The notes under the pieces: generated by a model
The model's database searches: none
What the model was told of the DNA's origin: nothing
The model's input: only the letters and a program-made list of their open reading frames with translations
Program-made: the position numbers and the translations under genes
Assembly: GCA_013697825.1 (NCBI GenBank)
Contig: JACCWD010000199.1
Span: forward strand, 1-54,665
Reading direction: 5' to 3'
DNA length: 54,665 nt
Source: Rubrobacter sp.
GTDB lineage: Bacteria; Actinomycetota; Rubrobacteria; Rubrobacterales; Rubrobacteraceae
Shown here: one piece after another, positions 7,359 through 16,419 of the stretch
How the letters are laid out: each line of letters begins with the position of its first letter
How positions within the stretch are numbered: the stretch's first letter is position 1

Positions 7359-8180
7359 ATGAGCGCGGACTGTCTGAGAATATGCCAGATTAGCGACATA
7401 CACGTTGGAAGCCCGTACTTCATACCCGACCTCCTCGAACGTTCGATCCTCGAAATCAACGACATGGACCCCACGGCGGTCGTCGTCTCGGGCGATTTGA
7501 CCGAGGCGGGTTTTCGCCAGGATTATGAGAAGTCCGCCGAGTACATTCGGAAGTTCCGGTGCGAGCGGCTCATGGTCATTCCGGGCAACCACGATTCGAG
7601 AAACGTCGGGTACGTACACTTCGAGAGGCTCTTCGGGGAACGGTACTCGATCATGGACTTCGACGACGCGATCATGGTCGGCGTTGACTCCTCCGAGCCG
7701 GATCTCAACGGAGGCCGAGTCGGGCGCGAGCATTACGACTATATCCACGAAGCATTCAAAGGCGCGGGCGACAAGCTCAAGATCTTCGTCGTCCACCACC
7801 ATCTCATCCCGATCCCCGGAACCGGGCGCGAACGCTCCACGATTCAAGACGCTGGAGACATTCTCGAGCTCCTCGCGGACTCCGGCGTGGATCTCGTCCT
7901 CTCGGGCCACAAGCACGTCCCGTATTCGTGGCGGCTGGAAAACATGTTCATCGTGAACGCCGGAACCGCCTCGACGACGAAGCTGCGCGGGAACACGCGG
8001 CCTTGCTACAACATCATCGAGATCGAGGACGGAAGAGTCCGCGTCTTCCGCAAATACCCGTTCAAAGACCGCGAGATGGTGATGGATTTCAACTCCGAAA
8101 CCCACGAATACCATCACTTCGAAGAGATCCACAGCGAAGGCCGCCCCGGCGACCGCGGACAACGACGCATCTCCGGGTGA
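7359..8180 (+). CDS. Metallophosphoesterase (calcineurin-like)
   Basis: 273 aa. The five metallophosphoesterase blocks are in order: QISDIHVG, VSGDLTEAG, IPGNHDSRN, FVVHHHLIP and LSGHKHVPY, providing the Asp/His/Asn ligands of a dinuclear metal centre. The closest general type is the CpdA/Icc-like phosphodiesterase group, but substrate cannot be assigned. GAGGAG precedes ATG 7359 and a -10-like TATACT lies at 7311-7316. It is followed by heptamer element B and then cpgS. Confidence 0.88.
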   Translation: MSADCLRICQISDIHVGSPYFIPDLLERSILEINDMDPTAVVVSGDLTEAGFRQDYEKSAEYIRKFRCERLMVIPGNHDSRNVGYVHFERLFGERYSIMDFDDAIMVGVDSSEPDLNGGRVGREHYDYIHEAFKGAGDKLKIFVVHHHLIPIPGTGRERSTIQDAGDILELLADSGVDLVLSGHKHVPYSWRLENMFIVNAGTASTTKLRGNTRPCYNIIEIEDGRVRVFRKYPFKDREMVMDFNSETHEYHHFEEIHSEGRPGDRGQRRISG

Positions 8181-8184
8181 AGGA

Positions 8185-8270
8185 GCTTCGCTCCGGTTCT
8201 CGGTTTTCAGTTCTCGGTTCTCGGCAAAAACTGAAAACCAAAAACCGGGAACCGAGAACCGGAGCGAAGC
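8185..8270. repeat. Heptamer inverted-repeat element B
   Basis: The 5' arm (8185-8225) has GCTTCGCTC then units CGGTTCT, CGGTTTT, CAGTTCT, CGGTTCT. The 3' arm (8231-8270) is the complement of CGGTTCT, CGGTTCC, CGGTTTT, TGGTTTT. The outer GCTTCGCTCCGGTTCTCGGT matches exactly between arms, and the loop is only about 5 nt. The 3' arm contains the GGAG that would serve cpgS (ATG 8275), so folding could mask its ribosome-binding site. Confidence 0.85.
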
Positions 8271-8274
8271 GACC

Positions 8275-9591
8275 ATGAAAACTATCTTCCTCATCGACGG
8301 CGAACACTACCCGCCCGTCGTCCTCGACGCGATAGAGAGCGTCCGCGAGTCCCTCGGGGCCGAGGGTGTCGCGGCCGCCTTCCTCGGCGGCACCGAGAAG
8401 ATAAAGGAGGGCGCGGAGTATGGGATTCCGCTCGTTTATGGCGAGAATCCCGCGTCCGCCGTCGAGAGGGCGCTCATTGAGTATCCCGAGGCCGATGCCG
8501 TCGTGGATCTCTCGGACGAACCCGTCGTCGGATACCGCGAACGGATGCGTATCGCCTCGCTTGTCCTCGCCGCCGGGGCGCGGTACATGGGGAGCGACTT
8601 CGACTTCACGCCGCCGAATTTCCACGACGTATCGGAAAAGCCGTCCATCGCGGTCGTCGGGACGGGGAAGCGGGTCGGGAAGACGGCGGTTTCGGGGTAT
8701 CTCGCACGGCTCCTCGCGGGGGAGGGCTTCGATCCCGGCGTTGTCTCGATGGGGCGCGGCGGTCCACGCGAGCCGGAGGTCATCGAAGGTCGAAACCTCG
8801 AAGTCGGGAGCGATTATCTCCTTGAAGCATTGAAGCGAGGGGCGCACGCGGCGAGCGATTATTACGAGACGGCGGCTTTGAGTCGCGTTTCGACCGTCGG
8901 GTGCCGGAGGTGCGGCGGCGGGTTCGCCGGGGAACCGTTCGTCTCGAACGTCCTCGAAGGCGCGAGGATGGCGAATGGCCTCGACACCCGGATGACTCTT
9001 TTCGATGGCTCCGGCGCGGCGATGCCTCCGGTCGAGGTGGATCGCCGCGTGCTCGTCGCCGGGGCGAATCAAGACACCGAGTACATCACCGGGTTCCTCG
9101 GGGCGTACCGGCTCCTCGTCTCCGACCTCCTCATCCTCACGATGAGCGAGGAGCCGATGGCGAGCGAGGAGAAGGTGAAGGGGATCGTGGACGGCGTGAG
9201 GGAAGTCCGGCCGGATCTCCGCGTCATCCCGGCGGTCTTCCGGCCCCGTCCGGTCGGGGACGTGCGCGGGATGAAGGTCGGATACCTCTCGACCGCGCCG
9301 GAGTCGGTGCTTCGGAAATTGTCGGACTTCCTCGAAGAAAATTACGGGTGCGAGGTCGTGGGGGCGTCGGGGAATTTATCGGATCGGAAGAAGCTCGCCG
9401 CCGACCTCGACGGGATGGGGGAGGCCGAAGCATATTTGACGGAGATAAAGGCGGCGGCCATTGACGTGGTGACGATGCGCGGAGCGGAGGAGGGGAAGGC
9501 GGTACTATATTGTGACAATGACCCCGTCGGGGAGGGGCTCGACGGAGCTTTGTTTTCGCTCGCTCGGGAGGTCATGCGGACCCCGGATTGA
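8275..9591 (+). CDS. cpgS: Cyclic 2,3-diphosphoglycerate synthetase
   Basis: 438 aa, starting MKTIFLIDGEHYPPVV as in methanogen CpgS. It contains a P-loop (VGTGKRVGKTAVSG, about residue 125), YLLEALKRGAHAASDYYE, GCRRCGGGFAGEP and DLLILTMSEEP. The enzyme makes cyclic 2,3-bisphosphoglycerate from 2,3-bisphosphoglycerate with ATP, a thermoprotectant in hyperthermophilic methanogens; bacterial homologues are known in a few lineages including Rubrobacter. It lies between a metallophosphoesterase and a glpX-like phosphatase gene, so a small phospho-metabolite cluster is possible. ATG 8275 follows GGAGCGAAG in the arm of element B. Confidence 0.88.
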   Translation: MKTIFLIDGEHYPPVVLDAIESVRESLGAEGVAAAFLGGTEKIKEGAEYGIPLVYGENPASAVERALIEYPEADAVVDLSDEPVVGYRERMRIASLVLAAGARYMGSDFDFTPPNFHDVSEKPSIAVVGTGKRVGKTAVSGYLARLLAGEGFDPGVVSMGRGGPREPEVIEGRNLEVGSDYLLEALKRGAHAASDYYETAALSRVSTVGCRRCGGGFAGEPFVSNVLEGARMANGLDTRMTLFDGSGAAMPPVEVDRRVLVAGANQDTEYITGFLGAYRLLVSDLLILTMSEEPMASEEKVKGIVDGVREVRPDLRVIPAVFRPRPVGDVRGMKVGYLSTAPESVLRKLSDFLEENYGCEVVGASGNLSDRKKLAADLDGMGEAEAYLTEIKAAAIDVVTMRGAEEGKAVLYCDNDPVGEGLDGALFSLAREVMRTPD

Positions 9592-9622
9592 TGGCCGCCC
9601 GGATCGCTTCACTCCGGGGACT

Positions 9623-9808
9623 CGGGAGCCGTTCGCTTTCGCTCGCTTCGGGGGTCGGGCCGCTCTCGACTTCCTTTTCTCCGACACCCTCGCATTATCG
9701 CCCGACCGGCTTTCGCCGGATTCGAAGGGGCGATGTCGGCACGGGGTTTCGCTCCGTGCCTTTCCCGACTCCCGAAGCGAGCGGAGCGACGCGACCTCCC
9801 GGCTCCCG
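9623..9808. ncRNA. Nested multi-stem structured element (unknown)
   Basis: Perfect or near-perfect stems nest in order. CGGGAGCCG 9623-9631 pairs with 9800-9808. A 20-bp segment 9640-9659 pairs with 9764-9783 (19 of 20 positions). Inside these are ATCGCCC 9697-9703 with 9727-9733, CCGGC 9706-9710 with 9715-9719, and GGCACGG 9738-9744 with CCGTGCC 9754-9760. The result is a branched, tRNA-scale-or-larger fold. It could be a structured RNA or a clustered extragenic palindrome; the sequence is symmetrical enough that the strand cannot be decided. Confidence 0.5.
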
Positions 9809-9885
9809 CGTTTACGGGGTGGCCGCGGGGCGGGATGTGGTGTATAAATAAAGACGATCCCGAAGCGTACCGTGAAGGTGCCGCT

Positions 9886-10003
9886 TGACGGGTCATTCCA
9901 CTTGAAATCCCGCGCAAACCTTGTCCGCAGTCCTTGCGGTCGGGGGCGGGTAATGGGAGGTTGGGTGAAAGTCCATCGGTGATTCCGTTCCGGCCACGAT
10001 AGC
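9886..10003 (+). promoter_or_regulatory. Possible cobalamin-riboswitch-like motif (weak, perhaps decayed)
   Basis: AGGTGCC at 9886-9892, then TAATGGGA (9951-9958) and GGGTGAAAGTCC (9963-9974), followed by CCGGCCAC (9991-9998), echo the GGTGCC, TAATaGGGAA, GGTGaAAaTCC and CCCGCcAC boxes of cobalamin riboswitches, in the right order. The 3' domain would run into the downstream coding sequence and is not recognisable, and the downstream gene is not a usual B12 target. It could be a truncated relic or coincidence. Confidence 0.25.
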
Positions 10004-10013
10004 TTCCGCGACC

Positions 10014-10997
10014 ATGGAGTATGCCGCAGTCACGGAGTCCGTCGCACTCAAAGTCGCTCGCTTCGAGGGCTCGGGCGCGCCCGAGAAGGCATACACACTC
10101 GCCGCCGAGGCGTTCCACGACGAGCTCGTGAAGCTCTCCGTCCCCGGTCGGGTCGCGATCCTCCGCGAGCGCCGCACCGACGAGAGCGGGACGACCCGCT
10201 CGCTGATGACGCAGCCCGGCGTGATGAAGGTCGGCGACGCCATCGGAGGCGGGAAGTCGAAGGCCGACCTCGCCGTCGAACCGATCGAAGGTCTTTCGCT
10301 CCTCATAAACGGGCAGGAAGGCTCCATCGCCGCCGTCGCCGCCGCCCCCGAAGGGACGATGCTCCGCACCCCGGACATGTACATGAGCAAGCTCATCGTC
10401 GGCCCACGGGCAAAGGATCACATCGACATCGACGCATCCGCCCCCGAAAACATCGAAGCCATCGCCTCCTCGATGGGGAGGAAGCCCTCCGAACTCACCG
10501 TCGCCGTCCTCGACCGGGATCGCCATGCGGAACTCATCGAGGAGATACGGGCGACGGGGGCGAGGATACAAATCCGGCCCGAAGGGGATCTCACCCCGGC
10601 GATCGCGGTGGGGCTTCGGGGCGCGGATCTCCACGCGGTCATCGGCATCGGGGGCGCGCCGGAGGGGGTTCTCGCGGCGGCGGCGATAAAGTGCCTCGGG
10701 GGCGGCATGCAAGCGAGGATGTGGCCGACACAACGCTCGCAAGTCGAGAAATTAAAGGAATACGGCCTCGAAGACCCGGAGAAGAAGCTCACCCTCGACG
10801 ACCTCGTTCGCGGCGATGATGTGGTATTCGCGGCGACGGGGCTTACGACGGGGGAGACGCTTCGGGGGGTGCGATATTTCCGGGGCGGGGGACGGACGCA
10901 TACCGTTGTGATGTCCACGGAGCCGCGTATGATAAGATTCATAGACACCATCCACGCCCTCGAGCCCGATGCCGGGACGCAGGGATTCCAGCTTTGA
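10014..10997 (+). CDS. GlpX-like (class II fructose-1,6-bisphosphatase family) protein
   Basis: 327 aa, usual GlpX length. The C-terminal half is orthodox: RHAELIEEIRATGARI, IGGAPEGVLAAAAIKCLGGGMQ and LTTGETLRGVRYF. PDMYMSKLIVGP is also conserved. The metal and catalytic motifs are not: canonical GEGExDEAP is RERRTDESG here (about 51-59), and DP(I/L)EGT is EPIEGLS (about 89-95). The protein may therefore have altered activity, another substrate or a regulatory role, and I give no glpX symbol. No Shine-Dalgarno precedes ATG 10014. The neighbour is cpgS. Confidence 0.82.
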   Translation: MEYAAVTESVALKVARFEGSGAPEKAYTLAAEAFHDELVKLSVPGRVAILRERRTDESGTTRSLMTQPGVMKVGDAIGGGKSKADLAVEPIEGLSLLINGQEGSIAAVAAAPEGTMLRTPDMYMSKLIVGPRAKDHIDIDASAPENIEAIASSMGRKPSELTVAVLDRDRHAELIEEIRATGARIQIRPEGDLTPAIAVGLRGADLHAVIGIGGAPEGVLAAAAIKCLGGGMQARMWPTQRSQVEKLKEYGLEDPEKKLTLDDLVRGDDVVFAATGLTTGETLRGVRYFRGGGRTHTVVMSTEPRMIRFIDTIHALEPDAGTQGFQL

Positions 10998-11078
10998 AAA
11001 GTCGAAGGAAACGCCACGAACGAACCCGTAAATATTTTGAAGGACTCTTCCGCGTGTTAAAAGGAAAGGTGGGGTAGT

Positions 11079-12596
11079 ATGACCGAACTCGCAACCCTCG
11101 AACGCAAAAGACTGAGCGATCTTCACCAGATCGCCTCCCAACTCGGGATCGAGCAATACCGCAAATATCGCAAAGGCGAACTCGCCGAACTCATTTACAA
11201 AGTAGCCACCGAACAAGCCGCCGCCCAAACCCCGACGGCCACCGCCGTCGCCGAACCTCCGCCCGCGACGACGAATGCATCCGCGAACGGAGGCGCGGTC
11301 GCGGAGGCTCCACCCGAGCAGCCGACGATATCCGACGCTCCGCCCGCCACGAACGCAGACGTGAACGGCTCCGCCGCAGAAGCCCCGGAGGCTCCGCAGC
11401 GTCAGCCGAAGCAAAAGCAGCAGAAACAGGATCGCAAACAGAAAGCCTCCCCCGAGCCGCGCGAGGACGGCGGCGGCAAGGGCGAGACTATCCAGACGGG
11501 CATCCTCGACGTTTTGCCGGACGGCTTCGGGTTCCTTCGGACGAAGGGGTACAGCCAGAGCAAAGGCGACGTGTACATCTCCACGAGCCAAATAAAGCGC
11601 TTCAACCTCCGCCGCGGCGACTTCATAGTCGGGCAAATACGCCCCGCCCGCGACGGCGAGAAGTACCCGGCGATGGTCCGCATCGAGACGGTGAACGGAA
11701 GCGAGCCGCAAAAAGGCCGCCGCCGCGTGGACTTCGACGACCTCACCCCGCTCTTCCCGCAAGACCGCCTCCGCCTCGAATGGAAGCCGAACGACCTCGC
11801 CCCGCGCGTCATAGACCTCGTCGCGCCCATCGGGAAGGGACAACGCGGCCTCATCGTCTCCCCCCCGAAGGCCGGGAAGACGACGATTCTCAAGCAGATC
11901 GCACAGTCTATTTCCGCGAATTACCCGGAAGTGAAACTTATGGTTCTCCTCGCTGACGAGAGGCCGGAGGAAGTCACGGACTGGCAGCGGAGCGTCGAGG
12001 GGGCGGAGGTCGTCGCCTCGACCTTCGACCAGCCCGCCGACAACCACGTCGCGGTCGCCGAGCTTCTCCTCGAACGCATAAAGAGGCTCGTGGAGGACGG
12101 GGACGACGTCGTGGTGATCCTCGACTCGATCACACGCCTCGCCCGTGCATACAACCTCGCGGCCCCGGCCTCGGGACGAATACTCTCCGGTGGTGTGGAT
12201 TCCGCCGCTCTTTATCCGCCGAAGAAGTTCTTCGGGGCGGCGCGGAACATCGAGTTCGGAGGCTCTTTGACCATCCTCGGGAGCGCGCTCGTCGAAACCG
12301 GAAGCCGGATGGACGAGGTGATTTACGAGGAATTCAAAGGCACGGGGAACATGGAGATACACCTCGAAAGGAAGCTCGCGAACCGCCGCATATATCCGGC
12401 GATAAACATCGAGGATTCCTCGACGAGGAAAGAGGAGCTCCTTATGGAGACCTCCGAGGCGCAGCGGGTGTGGCAAGTTCGGAGCATCCTCAACGCGCTC
12501 GACTCGGGGCAGAAGATCGAGCTCCTCATCCAGAAACTGAAGGAGACGAAGACGAACGCGGAGTTCCTGCGCGAACTCCAGCGCGTGAGAGGGTAA
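11079..12596 (+). CDS. rho: Transcription termination factor Rho
   Basis: 505 aa. Rho_N ([25 protein letters not shown]) is followed by an Ala/Pro/Asn/Gln-rich low-complexity insertion of about 90 residues (about 45-135), as in many actinobacterial Rho proteins. The RNA-binding cold-shock-like domain ([16 protein letters not shown]) and ATPase core follow: Walker [12 protein letters not shown], Walker [17 protein letters not shown]-loop region [22 protein letters not shown]. It acts as a hexameric RNA helicase that ends transcription. GGAAAGG lies upstream of ATG 11079. An intrinsic-type terminator follows the gene. Confidence 0.97.
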   Translation: MTELATLERKRLSDLHQIASQLGIEQYRKYRKGELAELIYKVATEQAAAQTPTATAVAEPPPATTNASANGGAVAEAPPEQPTISDAPPATNADVNGSAAEAPEAPQRQPKQKQQKQDRKQKASPEPREDGGGKGETIQTGILDVLPDGFGFLRTKGYSQSKGDVYISTSQIKRFNLRRGDFIVGQIRPARDGEKYPAMVRIETVNGSEPQKGRRRVDFDDLTPLFPQDRLRLEWKPNDLAPRVIDLVAPIGKGQRGLIVSPPKAGKTTILKQIAQSISANYPEVKLMVLLADERPEEVTDWQRSVEGAEVVASTFDQPADNHVAVAELLLERIKRLVEDGDDVVVILDSITRLARAYNLAAPASGRILSGGVDSAALYPPKKFFGAARNIEFGGSLTILGSALVETGSRMDEVIYEEFKGTGNMEIHLERKLANRRIYPAINIEDSSTRKEELLMETSEAQRVWQVRSILNALDSGQKIELLIQKLKETKTNAEFLRELQRVRG

Positions 12597-12612
12597 CGAA
12601 GGCCTCACGGGG

Positions 12613-12647
12613 GAGGCGACCGTTTCGCGCGGTCGTCTCTCTTTTTT
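12613..12647 (+). terminator. Intrinsic terminator after rho
   Basis: GAGGCGACCG and CGGTCGTCTC (12613-12641) form a G+C-rich stem with a short loop, followed by a run of six Ts (12642-12647). It separates rho from rpmE, which has its own -10-like TACACT at 12652-12657. Confidence 0.75.
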
Positions 12648-12696
12648 GGAGTACACTTGTAGCCGCCAAAATCAAAGAACCAACGGAGGTGCGAAC

Positions 12697-12951
12697 ATGA
12701 AGAAAGACATCCACCCGGATTACCGACCCGTCGTTTTCCGCGACGCGAGCGCGGAGTTCTCGATCCTCTCCCGCTCGACGGTCGAGACGGAGAGGACCGT
12801 CGAGTGGGAGGACGGGAACACGTATCCGCTCGTCGAGCTTGATATTTCGAGCGCGAGCCATCCATTTTACACGGGCCGCCAGAGGATCGTGGACACCGGC
12901 GGTCGCGTGCAGCGTTTCGAGAACCGCCGCCGTAAGCGCCAGAATCAATAA
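12697..12951 (+). CDS. rpmE2: 50S ribosomal protein L31 type B
   Basis: 84 aa from ATG 12697, with GGAGG at 12685-12689. [16 protein letters not shown] and [24 protein letters not shown] are typical L31. The CxxC pairs of zinc-binding L31 are absent, so this is the zinc-independent type B (C-minus) form, generally used when zinc is scarce. It forms part of the 50S central protuberance bridge. DUF1385 follows after 12 nt. Confidence 0.93.
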   Translation: MKKDIHPDYRPVVFRDASAEFSILSRSTVETERTVEWEDGNTYPLVELDISSASHPFYTGRQRIVDTGGRVQRFENRRRKRQNQ

Positions 12952-12963
12952 GCGAGCGGGCGA

Positions 12964-13887
12964 ATGAGCGAGAGGCTCCGCGTCGGCGGACAGGCGGTGA
13001 TGGAGGGGGTCATGATGCGCTCCCCCAATTTCTGGGGGATGGCCGTCCGGAATCCCGAGGGCGAAATGGAGATTCAAGCCGACCGCTTCCGCTCCGTCAC
13101 CCGCAAAAACAAAGTCTTCCGGCTCCCGATCATCCGCGGATTCCTCTCGCTCGGGGAGACTTTGTGGCTCGGGATGAAGCTCCTCACCTCCTCGACGAAC
13201 ATCGCGCTCGGGGAGGATGAGGATCTCTCCACAAAAGAAATCGTCATAACCTTCCTCTTCGCGATGGTTCTCGGACTCGGATTGTTTCTCGCCGCTCCGG
13301 TACTCGCGACGAAGGGGATCGGGGCTTTGCTCGGAAGCGCGATCGAGAACCCGATCCTCTTCAATCTCATCGAGGGCGTCATCCGCATCGCCATCTTCAT
13401 CGCGTACATCCTCATAATCACCGCGATAAGCAAAGACATAAAACGCTTCTTCGGCTACCACGGGGCCGAACACAAAGCGATAAAAGTCTACGAGGAGGGG
13501 AAGGATCTCGTCCCCGAGAACGCCCGCCGATTCAACACGATGCACGTCCGATGCGGCACGAGCTTCGTACTTTACGTGCTCGTTTTGTCCATCCTCGTGT
13601 TTTCGCTCCTCGGGGTTACGGGGTGGTTCCTCATGGTGGTGAGCCGTGTCGTCGTGATACCGCTCGTGGCCGGGATCGCGTTCGAGTTCATCATGTGGAG
13701 CGCGAGGAATCAGGAAAACGGAGTCGTGCAAAAACTCGTGTGGCCGGGGCTTCAATTGCAAAAACTCACGACCCGCGAGCCGGACGACGGGATGGTCGAA
13801 GTCGCGATGGCCTCACTCAAAAAGGTTCTTTCACTCGAAGAAGAGGCGAGGATCAAAGAAGACGGCACGAGCAAGTTGGTGATCTGA
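12964..13887 (+). CDS. DUF1385 membrane protein (YqhQ-like)
   Basis: 307 aa. [15 protein letters not shown] at the N-terminus and [16 protein letters not shown] in the middle are the family signatures. About four hydrophobic segments follow the soluble N-terminal part ([57 protein letters not shown], and the segment after it). Function is unknown. Its place between rpmE and prfA is conserved in many Gram-positive bacteria. Confidence 0.9.
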   Translation: MSERLRVGGQAVMEGVMMRSPNFWGMAVRNPEGEMEIQADRFRSVTRKNKVFRLPIIRGFLSLGETLWLGMKLLTSSTNIALGEDEDLSTKEIVITFLFAMVLGLGLFLAAPVLATKGIGALLGSAIENPILFNLIEGVIRIAIFIAYILIITAISKDIKRFFGYHGAEHKAIKVYEEGKDLVPENARRFNTMHVRCGTSFVLYVLVLSILVFSLLGVTGWFLMVVSRVVVIPLVAGIAFEFIMWSARNQENGVVQKLVWPGLQLQKLTTREPDDGMVEVAMASLKKVLSLEEEARIKEDGTSKLVI

Positions 13888-13889
13888 AT

Positions 13890-14984
13890 TTGGACGAGCA
13901 AGTCCACAAACTCGCGAAAGAGACGATCTCGCGCTACGACGCGCTGACCAGAGAACTCTCCGACCCGGACATATACTCCGACCAACGCCACTACGCCGAG
14001 GTCGCCAAAGAACACTCCCGGATGAAGAAGCCCGCCGAACTCTCGCAAGGTTTCCTCGACGCGGTGAAGGAGGCCGAGGACGCGAGGGAACTCGCCCCCG
14101 CCGCCGAGAACGCCGAGGAGCGCGAGTTCTTCGCGGACGAGGCCCGCACGTCGGAGGAGCGGGCGACCGAACTCGCCGAGGAGATCCGCGCCGAACTCAT
14201 TGACCGAGATCCGAACGACGACAAGGACGTCATCGTCGAGATCCGCGCCGGAACGGGCGGCGATGAAGCCGCTCTCTTCGCGGGCGAACTCGAAGAGATG
14301 TACTCCCGATACGCCGACCGACTCGGCTTCAAGCACAACGTGCTTTCTTCGAGTCCGGCGGAAGTCGGAGGGTATAAAGAGGTCGTGCTCGAGATCGAAG
14401 GCGACCGGGCGTTCTCTTTCTATAAACACGAAGGCGGAACCCACCGCGTCCAAAGAGTCCCGAAGACCGAGTCTCAAGGACGAATCCACACTTCGACGGC
14501 GACGGTCGCCGTTTTGCCGGAGGCGGAGGAAGTGGAGATCGCGGTTGCTCAAAACGACCTCGAAATCGACGTGTACCGGTCGAGCGGGCCGGGCGGGCAA
14601 AGCGTGAACACGACGGACTCGGCGGTGAGGATCACGCACAAGCCGACCGGGCTTGTCGTGACGTGCCAGAACGAGAAGTCGCAGCTTCAGAATAAAGAAC
14701 AGGCGATGCGGATACTCCGTTCGCGCCTTTTGGAAAGGGAAATGCATGAGCGGGCGCAGGAAGAGGGGGCGATGCGTCTCGCGCAAGTCGGCTCGGGGGA
14801 TCGGTCGGCGAAAATACGGACGTACAATTTTCCGCAAGGACGCATCACCGACCACCGCGTGAACCTCACGAGCCACAATATCGAGGCGACGCTCGGCGGC
14901 GACCTCGAAGAATTCACGAATGCCCTCTCCGCTCAGGAAAGAGCCGACAAGCTCGCCGCCGAAGCCAACGGGGATGCCGGATAA
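13890..14984 (+). CDS. prfA: Peptide chain release factor 1
   Basis: 364 aa from TTG 13890, two nt after the DUF1385 stop; the frame runs further upstream but only into the preceding gene. The GGQ motif ([20 protein letters not shown]) hydrolyses peptidyl-tRNA and is methylated by PrmC. The P-x-T tripeptide appears in [18 protein letters not shown], giving UAA/UAG specificity. LTREL and SYNF-type segments are conserved. It overlaps prmC, its modifying enzyme, by 11 nt. Confidence 0.96.
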   Translation: MDEQVHKLAKETISRYDALTRELSDPDIYSDQRHYAEVAKEHSRMKKPAELSQGFLDAVKEAEDARELAPAAENAEEREFFADEARTSEERATELAEEIRAELIDRDPNDDKDVIVEIRAGTGGDEAALFAGELEEMYSRYADRLGFKHNVLSSSPAEVGGYKEVVLEIEGDRAFSFYKHEGGTHRVQRVPKTESQGRIHTSTATVAVLPEAEEVEIAVAQNDLEIDVYRSSGPGGQSVNTTDSAVRITHKPTGLVVTCQNEKSQLQNKEQAMRILRSRLLEREMHERAQEEGAMRLAQVGSGDRSAKIRTYNFPQGRITDHRVNLTSHNIEATLGGDLEEFTNALSAQERADKLAAEANGDAG

Positions 14985-15846
14985 AACTTTGAAATCCGGC
15001 GCTCTCCGCGCCCGCGACGCGGCCCGAGAAGCGGCGAAAGAACTCGCTGAGTCGGGTGTTCTCGAACCCGACGCCTCCGCCGAGATTCTTCTTTCCGAAC
15101 TCCTTGATGTTCGGCGTGGCGAGCTTTCTTTCCAAGACGTTTCGGGGGAAGACCTCCGCGTATACTCGTCGTATATTTCGCGCCGCAAAGACCGCGAACC
15201 CGTGCAGCGAATCCTCGGGTACGCATACTTCCGAAACGTAAAACTCGACCTCGGCGAACACGCGCTCATACCGCGCCCCGACACCGAGAGCGTCGTCGAG
15301 GTCGCCCTCGAACGAGTGGATGAGCGAGGATGTCCGTGCCGCGTCCTCGATGTCGGGACGGGTTCGGGGGCCATAGCCCTCTCCATCGCGCAGGAAAGGC
15401 GGACGTGCGAGGTTCATGCCTCCGACGTGAGCGAGGACGCTCTTCGGGTGGCGAAGCGGAATGCCGAAGAAAACGGTGTTTCGGTCGAGTTCCATGTCGC
15501 CGACATCGTCGGTGGTCTCGAAAATCTCGCCGGGAGCGTGGATCTCCTCGTGTCGAATCCGCCGTATATAAAGAGCGGCGATCTCCGAAGCCTCGAACCC
15601 GAGGTGCGCGACCATGATCCCCTCCTCGCCCTCGACGGCGGCCCCGACGGCCTCGATTTCTATCGCCGCATCTTCGCCGAAGCACCGCCGATTTTGAAAC
15701 ATGGCGCGGATATCGTCCTCGAGATCGGGGATGGGCAATCGGAGGACGTCATGGAACTCGGAAGCTCGGCGGGGTTCGTTCCGCTCGGAGTCCGCGACGA
15801 CCTCGCCGGGACGCCGCGTTCCGTTTTGATGAGGTGGGAGGGGTGA
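14974..15846 (+). CDS. prmC: Release factor glutamine methyltransferase PrmC
   Basis: 290 aa from ATG 14974, overlapping the end of prfA; a longer in-frame start at 14920 would lie deep inside prfA. An N-terminal helical domain recognises the release factor. The SAM-binding fold has [15 protein letters not shown], and the catalytic NPPY motif occurs in [26 protein letters not shown] is also typical. It N5-methylates the GGQ glutamine of RF1 and RF2. A decayed copy of its 3' end follows. Confidence 0.95.
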   Translation: MPDKTLKSGALRARDAAREAAKELAESGVLEPDASAEILLSELLDVRRGELSFQDVSGEDLRVYSSYISRRKDREPVQRILGYAYFRNVKLDLGEHALIPRPDTESVVEVALERVDERGCPCRVLDVGTGSGAIALSIAQERRTCEVHASDVSEDALRVAKRNAEENGVSVEFHVADIVGGLENLAGSVDLLVSNPPYIKSGDLRSLEPEVRDHDPLLALDGGPDGLDFYRRIFAEAPPILKHGADIVLEIGDGQSEDVMELGSSAGFVPLGVRDDLAGTPRSVLMRWEG

Positions 15847-16419
15847 GCCGGGCGAACGAAGGGCGCATCGCTCGCCGAATCCTCGCGTTTCGGCGACGGG
15901 GAGATATGGTGCGCCACGGCTCGATGGATCGCCGTGTCTTCGCCGAAGCGCCGCCGATTTCGAAGCATGGCGCGCGGACGCCGTCTTCGAACTCGGAAGC
16001 TCGGCGGGGTTCGGGCCGATGGGAGTTCGCAACGACTTTGCCGGAACGCCTCGCGCCGTTTCATCGAGGTGGGGGTATGATGCGCGAGGGGCGAGGGGTT
16101 TTCGCCGCTCGTTTCCCGAGGCGGCGATCGGGGCATGGGCGGCTTCATTCCGTCCCTCACGGAGGAGGCTCCCCCGCTCCGGAATTTCCGGGTGGGCGGG
16201 ACTCCGGCGCGAGATGCGAGGGGGCGCACATGCCGCGTCTTCGTGGAGAGCGCGCCATTTCCGCGCCCACTCGCGTATCGTCGCTCCGGTGGCGCGTCCC
16301 CCGCCGGAGCTTCCGCCTTCCGCCGACGAGCCTCTCCCCGCGAGGGGGGCGAACCGCGGGGTCGTCTTCGCGGGAGATGGGGCGGGGGGAGCGTCTCGGA
16401 GCGCGTTCGGGCGCATGAT
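15847..16419. other. 573-bp gap between prmC and tsaC
   Basis: The first part holds the prmC 3'-end relic (15931-16080). The remaining 340 bp (16081-16419) are G+C-rich with many short G/C runs and no ORF that looks like a protein on either strand. Long open frames here are composition artefacts. Confidence 0.55.
15931..16080 (+). pseudogene. Decayed duplicate of the prmC 3' end
   Basis: This stretch repeats the end of prmC (about 15670-15843) with point changes and about 45 bp deleted. TCTTCGCCGAAGC, GGAACTCGGAAGC-type and CTCGGCGGGGTTCG segments recur in the same order, followed by the same Gly-Thr-Pro-Arg and Arg-Trp codons and the bases after them. It carries no start and the frame is broken, so it is a relic of a local tandem duplication. 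Confidence 0.75.

Larger units (their letters stand above)
9592..10013. other. 422-bp non-coding stretch between cpgS and the glpX-like gene
   Basis: No convincing ORF. It contains the nested inverted repeats of 9623-9808 and a weak cobalamin-riboswitch-like motif at 9886-10003, listed separately. Confidence 0.6.

Noticed and set aside
10752-12656. Minus-strand open frame opposite rho and the glpX-like end
   Set aside because: Antisense shadow of rho caused by the GC-rich codon pattern.
15847-16419. An N-terminal extension of TsaC to 16135
   Set aside because: The extra residues have no YrdC-domain similarity; normal TsaC starts fit ATG 16420.
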